From: an uncultured Chryseolinea sp.
Lineage (GTDB): Bacteria > Bacteroidota > Bacteroidia > Cytophagales > Cyclobacteriaceae
DNA: 20,597 nucleotides
Assembly (NCBI GenBank): GCA_946478915.1
Contig: CAMLER010000010.1
Location: 1 to 20,597, forward strand
Reading direction: 5' to 3'
Under the pieces are notes generated by a model. It was not told the DNA's origin. It was given only the letters and a program-made list of their open reading frames with translations, and made no database searches. Shown here in pieces: positions 16,201 through 20,597 of the stretch. Every line of letters begins with the position of its first letter. Positions within the stretch are counted from its first letter, which is position 1. The translations under genes were made by a program, and so were the position numbers.

Positions 16201-17833
16201 GGCAGGTAGAGACATTTCCTGCGGCATCTTCTGCAGTGTAGATCACTACAGTCGTGCCCAGGGAAAAGACATTGCCGGGGCTGTAATTGCTGGTTGCTGT
16301 CACTGGTCCGCAATTATCTGTGACCGATGGTGCGACCCAACTTGCAGTGCCCTGGCAAAGTGCATTCGTGGTGACAGTAATGTCGGTAACAGGACACCCG
16401 GAAAAAACAGGGCCGGTCACATCGGTTACTATAATGTTGAATGTGCAGGTGCTGATATTTCCTGCTCCATCGGTTGCGGTATATGTGACAAGGGTTGTGC
16501 CTTTATCAAAAATGTCGCCGGGATTGTGGCTGCTTATCCATGAAGCAATGGTGCAATTATCGGATACCACCGGAGCCGTCCAATTCACGGTTGCCTGACA
16601 AGACCCATCCGCAACGGCCAGGATATCTGCTGATGGGCATCCTGAAATTATGGGATCGGAATCATCGCTGACATTGACGTCGAAACTGCACGTAGAGATA
16701 TTTCCGGATTCATCCGTCGCGGTATATATCACGGTAGTAGTGCCAATAGGGAAGGTATCGCCCGGGCTATGCGTGGAAGCCAGGGTGACCAGTCCGCAGT
16801 TGTCGGCAGCGATCGGAGCCGTCCAGCTTGCAACGGCCTCGCATGAACCGTTAGCAATCACATTAATGTCAGCAACTGGGCAGCCCGAAATACTTGGATC
16901 GATCTCATCAACAACGATCACATTAAAAGTACATGTTGCAGTATTCCCGGCTGGGTCGGTAGCAGTGTACACCACGGGAGTGGTTCCTTTGGTGAAAGTT
17001 TCACCGGGAATGTGCGAGCTGACGAAAGTCGAGACAGTACAGTTATCAGAAGCGGTCAGTGGTGTCCAGGTTGCAACTGCTTCACAGGTTGCGCCGGCAG
17101 ATAAAAAAATATCCGAGAGACATCCACTGATCACCGGGTCTTCATCGTCCGTTACAACAACGTCAAAGCTACACGTCGCCGCATTGCCATAGTCGTCCGT
17201 CGCAGTGTAAATGACTTCAGTGCTTCCCACAGGGAAATTAAAGCCAGGAGAGTGTGTGCTGGTTAACGAAACGACTCCACAGTTGTCGTTGGCGGTCGGT
17301 GCAGGCCAGCTGACAGAAGCAGTGCACGCTCCCGCGTCATTGGAGACCTGGTAGTCGGATGGACACCCGGTGATCACCGGATCAACGGTTTCAATATCTC
17401 CCGGAGAACAGCACAATGGTCCGCCCGCATAACTTTCAGCAGCCATGACCGTAAAACTGCCAATGGTCTGATTTACTGCCAGAGGTGTAATACAATTTGT
17501 ATTGATAGTGAAATTATGAATCAATGTTACGTATACGGATAGGGTGTTCCCATTGAATTTCCCATTTCCCATTGACCCTTCAAGCGTAAATATCTCGCCT
17601 GTGTTAACAAACAGATCTGTAAAAATCAGGCCGGATCCATCATTGGCGGTAATACTGACTGTAAATGCGCCATTATATCGTAACGTTATGGAGGTAAAAC
17701 CGGAGTTACATGGCCCACAGGAGGCAGCGGGCGGACAGTTGCAGCCTTGGCCGTTCGAGGTTAAGTGCATGCCAAAGGTCAACCAAAGCAGCAGAATGCC
17801 ATTTTTTATCGCTTTGGATGAAATAATTTTCAT
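13229..17833 (-). CDS. Giant HYR-repeat surface protein with T9SS type B sorting domain
   Basis: 1534 residues. The signal peptide ends at about 29 (TSNGQ). Residues 30-150 form a Cys-containing N-terminal domain (CNCPPAASCGPC, then NTNCITPLAV and GGPLCC) of a type seen in Bacteroidota secreted proteins; I believe it is DUF7467-like but cannot verify this. Residues 151-1440 are 16 tandem HYR domains of about 80 residues, each with SGC, SC, DNC and TC cysteines and the string TYTATDxxGN. Residues 1441-1534 are the gliding-motility-associated C-terminal (CHU_C) domain: VVTPDGNGINDEW, VDRWGSIIY, GTYFYRL and a terminal FVELIR. It should cross the outer membrane through the T9SS and act as an adhesin or motility surface filament. 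The next gene encodes its likely PorP/SprF partner. Confidence 0.93.
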   Translation of the reverse strand: MKIISSKAIKNGILLLWLTFGMHLTSNGQGCNCPPAASCGPCNSGFTSITLRYNGAFTVSITANDGSGLIFTDLFVNTGEIFTLEGSMGNGKFNGNTLSVYVTLIHNFTINTNCITPLAVNQTIGSFTVMAAESYAGGPLCCSPGDIETVDPVITGCPSDYQVSNDAGACTASVSWPAPTANDNCGVVSLTSTHSPGFNFPVGSTEVIYTATDDYGNAATCSFDVVVTDDEDPVISGCLSDIFLSAGATCEAVATWTPLTASDNCTVSTFVSSHIPGETFTKGTTPVVYTATDPAGNTATCTFNVIVVDEIDPSISGCPVADINVIANGSCEAVASWTAPIAADNCGLVTLASTHSPGDTFPIGTTTVIYTATDESGNISTCSFDVNVSDDSDPIISGCPSADILAVADGSCQATVNWTAPVVSDNCTIASWISSHNPGDIFDKGTTLVTYTATDGAGNISTCTFNIIVTDVTGPVFSGCPVTDITVTTNALCQGTASWVAPSVTDNCGPVTATSNYSPGNVFSLGTTVVIYTAEDAAGNVSTCQFNVVVQDNADPEILDCPSADIIASADESCQAFVNWAAPTASDNCSLASFTSSHSPGDAFPLGTTVVIYTATDGSGNIATCAFNVVVNDDTDPIISGCISSDIVVPANLSCQGIAFWTEPVATDNCALVPLLRSHAPGSTFPLGTTPVTYTATDGFGNISTCAFNVIVEDVTSPVISGCFGTDIIVVAGPSCEGVANWVAPTATDNCGVTLSSTHDPGDTFPFGRTPVTYTAEDVAGNIATCTFDVVVVDQTAPVFSGCVLSDIQVFTDGSCEATANWAPPSVADNCSVPVISSTHSPGEIFPLGTTTVKYTATDGAGNIATCEFDVVVVDNTPPVISGCNTSDIPAVADGNCGATVNWVIPTSTDNCGVPSLISSHDPGDTFPVGTTIVTYTATDNAGNISTCTFKVIVSDNTPPTISGCIVDDILLNANSSCQAIGWWTAPTANDNCGIQTFSSTHSPGGTFDVGTTLVKYTAMDLSGNIAECSFNVIVKDGVDPVILNCPNADIVLDADASCQAVAYWTSPSASDNCVNVTLTSSHEPGDIFPKGTSQVIYTATDESGNTSSCSFNVIVNDTVDPVLSGCFASDIIAIANSSCQAPVNWEEPMASDNCGSVNTISSHRPGDVFPLGRTTVTYRATDTSGNSSECSFDVVVIDSTPAEISSCSDLIVEASPTSCETSVSWSPPTMVDCSPLTVVSSHAPGDLFSSGTTDVTYTATDSYGNVSSCTFKVIVQDKTAPVFQNCVNNITVNAGALCEATVNWVVPEVNENCDIYTLQSTHAPGTEFPLGVTKVIYTAADALGNTSVCEFTVTVKNETKPVFQDCPQDIFLTGDEFGKAVGEWSLPTATSACGEVSVTSSHRSGDQFSIGSTKVEYNANDISGNTASCSFAVVVKKQEIDIGITKVVTPDGNGINDEWVLTNIEKFSRNEIVIVDRWGSIIYSASGYNNDNVVWRGTRQDGGAVPTGTYFYRLTVRYGEDSLEKTGFVELIR
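13514..17383 (-). repeat. Sixteen tandem HYR-coding repeats (about 240 bp each)
   Basis: The adhesin gene region encoding residues 151-1440 consists of 16 head-to-tail units of about 78-82 codons. They keep the protein pattern D-P-V-I-S-G-C, then S-C, D-N-C, S-S-H-x-P-G and Y-T-A-T-D. Their DNA is clearly diverged between units, so the array is old rather than freshly expanded. The last unit (nearest 13514) is the most degenerate. Confidence 0.9.
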
Positions 17834-17843
17834 GGATTAGGAA

Positions 17844-17884
17844 ACCTTTAGCTACTATTTTCGGCACCTCTAGGGTACCTTTAA
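17844..17884 (-). promoter_or_regulatory. Candidate operator: three ACCTYTAR repeats spaced 22 and 11 bp
   Basis: ACCTTTAG at 17844, ACCTCTAG at 17866 and ACCTTTAA at 17877 (plus-strand reading). Start-to-start distances are exactly 22 and 11 bp, that is two and one helical turns. The element begins 11 bp upstream of the adhesin start codon. OmpR/PhoB-type regulators bind direct repeats with this period. Binding, and which regulator, are inference. Confidence 0.3.
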
Positions 17885-17927
17885 AAAATTGGGATCTCTC
17901 CTGTTAAAAACTGTGAACTAACCCTCA

Positions 17928-17941
17928 AATTCGTGCGAATT
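17928..17941. promoter_or_regulatory. 14-bp perfect palindrome in divergent region
   Basis: AATTCG-TG-CGAATT, 6-bp arms with a 2-bp centre, about 95 bp upstream of the adhesin start and 260 bp upstream of the FAD oxidase start. It could be a dimeric regulator site. There is no T-run, so it is not a terminator. Confidence 0.25.
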
Positions 17942-18201
17942 GGAATACGATTCTTTGGATTCTTGAGGATAAAAGTACATCTGATATATGCAGCCGTTGG
18001 AACCTTGTTTTTGCCTGTATTTCAATGCGTTTAGGAGGATACAAGAGGCATAAAACGGATCATCCGGAAGCTGGTTTAAAGTGCCCGTTTGAAAAAGTGA
18101 AAATCGACCCTTCGGGGGGGCTAATTCGCCTTGGATAGCGCCATTAATCAGGCAAGTCGGCTTCATCGAATACTTTTCATATTTTCGAATAAAGGCAAAC
18201 G

Positions 18202-19581
18202 ATGAAAAAACGAACTTTCCTTAAGTTAACAACCTCTCTTATGACCGGAGCAGCGCTTTCCAACTTCACGTCTTGTAGTCCTGAAAAAACGCAACAACCG
18301 TCTATGAAAAACTGGGCAGGCAACCTGACCTACAGCACCAAAAACGTCTTTGAACCACGAACCATAAGTGAAGTCCAGGAGGTTGTAAAAAAATGTGATC
18401 AACTTCGAACATTGGGTACCCGTCACTGCTTTAACCGCATAGCTGATTCGACTGACAACTTACTGTCTACTAAATACTTGAATGATGTTATATCCCTCGA
18501 TGTGGAGAAAAAAAGAGTGACCGTGGCCGGAGGAATCCGATACGGCGAGCTATGCGAATACCTTCATGAAAGGGGATTTGCAGTCCATAATCTCGCATCG
18601 CTTCCTCACATTTCCGTCGCCGGCGCATGCGCTACCGCGACGCATGGGTCAGGCGTAGCTAACGGAAATCTGGCAAAATCCGTGGTCGGCATAGAGTTCA
18701 TCGCAGGGAACGGAGAAATAGTAACGCTCACGAAGGAAAACGATGGCGACAGGTTTTTGGGAGCGATCGTTGCGTTGGGTAGCCTTGGCGTTGTAACGGC
18801 AGTGACACTGGAACTTGTGCCCGCGTTCCCGATGCAACAAGAAGTATATCTGGATCTGCCTATGCAGAAACTTTCAGAAAATTTTGACGCGATAATGTCG
18901 GCCGGATATAGTGTGAGCCTTTTTACGGACTGGCAATCGGAAAATATTAATCAGGTCTGGGTTAAGCGGAAATTACCTGATAGTCAACCTATTGCAGTAG
19001 AGAAAGAATTTTATGGCGCCACTGCCGCCACCCGAAATGTTCACCCTATAATTGAAATCTCAGCAGAAAATTGTACCGAGCAAATGGGTGTAGCCGGGCC
19101 GTGGTACGATCGTCTCCCCCACTTCAAAATGGGCTTTACTCCCAGCAGTGGCGAAGAGCTTCAAGCCGAATATTTTGTTCCTCGCGACAGAGCGGTTGAA
19201 GCGATAAACGCAGTTTATTCCTTAAGGGACGAAATAAAACCCGTCCTTATGATTAGTGAGATCAGAACCGTAGCCAGCGATGATTTGTGGCTGAGTATGG
19301 CGTACAAACAGGATTGCGTAGCTATACATTTCACGCTAACCCAGGACACTGACCTTGTTATGGCTCTGCTGCCAAAAATTGAACAGCAATTGTCACCCTT
19401 TGGCGTTCGACCGCATTGGGGAAAACTATTTACCATTGATCCTAATACATTGCAGTCGCGCTATGAGAGAATAGCAGATTTTAAAAAACTCATGGAAGAA
19501 TACGATCCTCAGAAGAAATTCGTGAACGAGTTCGTAGAAAAAAATATTCTAAATGTCAGCGGTGACACCCTACGATCATAG
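18202..19581 (+). CDS. Exported FAD-binding oxidase, alditol/aldonolactone oxidase-like
   Basis: 459 residues. The N-terminus MKKRTFLKLT followed by a hydrophobic stretch and NFTSC suggests export. KRTFLK is a near-match to the Tat motif (Lys instead of the first Arg), and Cys25 could be lipidated. The PCMH-type FAD domain follows: GTRHCFN at 72-78, where His75 corresponds to the His that carries covalent FAD in alditol oxidases, then VAGGIRYGEL and HISVAGACATATHGSG. The C-terminal substrate domain has ELQAEYFVPR, SEIRTVASDDLWLS and RPHWGK (403-408), all typical of the AldO/D-arabinono-1,4-lactone oxidase family. Such enzymes oxidise a sugar alcohol or lactone and pass electrons to O2 or a carrier. 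The substrate is not determined. The gene is divergent from the adhesin operon and ends 21 bp from a convergent gene. Confidence 0.88.
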   Translation: MKKRTFLKLTTSLMTGAALSNFTSCSPEKTQQPSMKNWAGNLTYSTKNVFEPRTISEVQEVVKKCDQLRTLGTRHCFNRIADSTDNLLSTKYLNDVISLDVEKKRVTVAGGIRYGELCEYLHERGFAVHNLASLPHISVAGACATATHGSGVANGNLAKSVVGIEFIAGNGEIVTLTKENDGDRFLGAIVALGSLGVVTAVTLELVPAFPMQQEVYLDLPMQKLSENFDAIMSAGYSVSLFTDWQSENINQVWVKRKLPDSQPIAVEKEFYGATAATRNVHPIIEISAENCTEQMGVAGPWYDRLPHFKMGFTPSSGEELQAEYFVPRDRAVEAINAVYSLRDEIKPVLMISEIRTVASDDLWLSMAYKQDCVAIHFTLTQDTDLVMALLPKIEQQLSPFGVRPHWGKLFTIDPNTLQSRYERIADFKKLMEEYDPQKKFVNEFVEKNILNVSGDTLRS

Positions 19582-19602
19582 CCCGTAATCGTTTACATCT
19601 GC

Positions 19603-20597
19603 TCACTCAATTCTGACACTTTCGATCGCTATGGCATGTCTGTCTTCCAATTGATTGTCGGGAATTCCCGGACCAATCGAAATTTGCAGTGTTTCAATAT
19701 CTTCTATTTTGAATTTGTCGCCGGGTTTACCTTCAAAAAAATAAGGAAGGAACGTAGGATAAGGTCGAGGTAATGTTACTATTTTAACTGGTCTGAGGTC
19801 CGATAACGTCAGGGTATAATCTTTGGTGGACTGGCCGAGATCAATCATGCCGCCAAAGGCCTTCCCATTCCTCGTGATTAGTGACACCTGCACCGATAAG
19901 GTCTTCGTTGTTAATGATCTCCCTCTGAATATGATCTTCGTCTTTTCCATCAAACTTTCCCTTCTACCCTTAATGCCATCGCCAAAAAAGTGTCGCATGG
20001 AATAATCATAAATCCGATCACCTTCTGGATTTTCCGGATCGATCGAAGAAAGACGGTCGATATCCACTCTGACTTCCGCGACACCGGGTCCTGATGGAAC
20101 AAAAGATGATGAAGGACTCCACTGCCTCGACAATTTTTCGTTGTCGGTCTTTGCATTAAAGATGTAAATAGGCGATGATGAAGGGACCACTCTGGTTTCA
20201 AAAGGTTCTCCTCTGAAATCCCAATCTGAAGGAGTACCCGCCACCGAGAATGGAAAGGTTGTTGATTTATCCTTTTCCTTTACGGTAATGAAATATCGTA
20301 AAAATCCTTCCGTGATCTCCCGACGAGGAATAGTTACAGCATACTCATACCCACTTACTTTTTGCATTGCAAAAGTTTTCGGTCTGAACCCCGAGCCAAT
20401 GGTTAACTCTACAGCCACAGGCAATTCCACCGACGCAATCGTAGTTTCGATGTGGTGCTCCGCTCCCGCAGAAATTTCCTTTACAGGGGTATGAATTACA
20501 TGCGCTTGCTTCAAATTTGACTGTGGTGCCTCAAACTCACGGATCAGAATATTCCTGAAACTTTGATCAGTAAAAATATTCACAGAAGTACCTTTGC
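19603..20597 (-). CDS. C-terminal part of a larger beta-rich, probably secreted protein (runs off right edge)
   Basis: The frame ends at 19603 and is open through the right edge. A GTG at 20581-20583 could serve as a start, but the codons before it stay open (K-G-T-S-V-N-I-F), so that GTG is more likely an internal Val and the gene continues outside. About 331 residues are visible. They look like beta-sandwich modules: one at about 45-115 (ELTIGSGFRPKTF, FLRYFITVKEKDK, then DWDFRGE) and a C-terminal one at about 160-325 (VAEVRVDIDRL, ISIGPGIPDN, IAIESVRIE). This layout recalls C-terminal accessory domains of Bacteroidota polysaccharide-active enzymes, but no catalytic domain is visible and I give no specific function. 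It is convergent with the FAD oxidase gene. Confidence 0.7.
   Translation of the reverse strand, partial: KGTSVNIFTDQSFRNILIREFEAPQSNLKQAHVIHTPVKEISAGAEHHIETTIASVELPVAVELTIGSGFRPKTFAMQKVSGYEYAVTIPRREITEGFLRYFITVKEKDKSTTFPFSVAGTPSDWDFRGEPFETRVVPSSSPIYIFNAKTDNEKLSRQWSPSSSFVPSGPGVAEVRVDIDRLSSIDPENPEGDRIYDYSMRHFFGDGIKGRRESLMEKTKIIFRGRSLTTKTLSVQVSLITRNGKAFGGMIDLGQSTKDYTLTLSDLRPVKIVTLPRPYPTFLPYFFEGKPGDKFKIEDIETLQISIGPGIPDNQLEDRHAIAIESVRIE

Larger units (their letters stand above)
17834..18201. other. Divergent promoter region between adhesin operon and FAD oxidase gene
   Basis: 368 bp separate the two divergent starts, so it must contain both promoters, but I cannot place a clear Bacteroidota -7/-33 pair. 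It holds the three-copy ACCTYTAR element and a 14-bp palindrome, both listed separately. An 82-codon minus-strand frame at 17918-18166 is open. It shows no signal peptide or recognisable motif and is not called. Confidence 0.5.

Noticed and set aside
13386..17840. Many plus-strand open frames (for example 15474-16184, 16650-17192, 13386-13823) across the adhesin gene
   Set aside because: They are antisense to the HYR repeats and recur in phase with them; their similarity to each other simply mirrors the coding repeats on the other strand. No signal peptides or independent family motifs.
18108..18117. CCC-TTCG-GGG hairpin in the divergent region as a terminator or structured RNA
   Set aside because: Only three base pairs and no T-run; too small to support a call.
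17918..18166. 82-codon minus-strand frame upstream of the adhesin gene
   Set aside because: Sits in the divergent regulatory region, has no recognisable domain, signal or start context, and overlaps the palindrome. Kept only as a possibility.

Overview
The window looks like a chromosomal segment of a Bacteroidota bacterium, probably of the Cytophagales/Chitinophagales type. The evidence is a type IX secretion (T9SS) gene set: a giant HYR-repeat protein with a gliding-motility-type C-terminal sorting domain, a PorP/SprF-family protein and a PorE-like TPR/PD40 protein. Shine-Dalgarno sequences are weak, and the intergenic heptamer arrays are of a kind common in this phylum. No rRNA, tRNA, CRISPR array, transposase or phage gene was seen.

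Left part (1-8110), single genes of mixed function: the 5' end of an unknown gene leaving the window (-), an extended SDR/NAD-dependent epimerase (+), an arylamine N-acetyltransferase (-), a small Cys-rich lipoprotein (+), and an AlkZ/YcaQ-like winged-helix protein (-). These are followed by a loosely spaced minus-strand row, in transcription order: TolB-like/TPR protein, sterol-desaturase-family di-iron hydroxylase, secreted alpha/beta hydrolase. Two intergenic spots (4318-4411 and 8198-8551) each carry a TTATCCG-type heptamer array followed by a TTCCYTR/GTTCCTT-type heptamer array. Other gaps hold a degenerate GCG-rich repeat and a short palindrome.

Central part (8594-17833), the most interesting region: a tightly packed minus-strand operon of four genes with gaps of 1, 7 and 10 bp. 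In order they are a 1534-residue surface protein with 16 HYR repeats and a type B T9SS sorting domain, a PorP/SprF partner, a TPR/PD40 protein resembling PorE but lacking the OmpA-like domain, and a membrane sensor histidine kinase with a large periplasmic region. I infer a dedicated module for secreting and anchoring an adhesin, coupled to sensing of the cell surface. Just upstream of the adhesin start are three copies of ACCTYTAR spaced 22 and 11 bp apart, a possible operator for an OmpR/PhoB-type regulator.

Right part (17834-20597): a divergent intergenic region, an exported covalent-FAD sugar/alditol oxidase-like protein (+), and convergent to it the C-terminal part of a larger beta-rich, probably secreted protein (-) that runs off the right edge.

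All functional calls come from reading motifs by eye. No database search was run.
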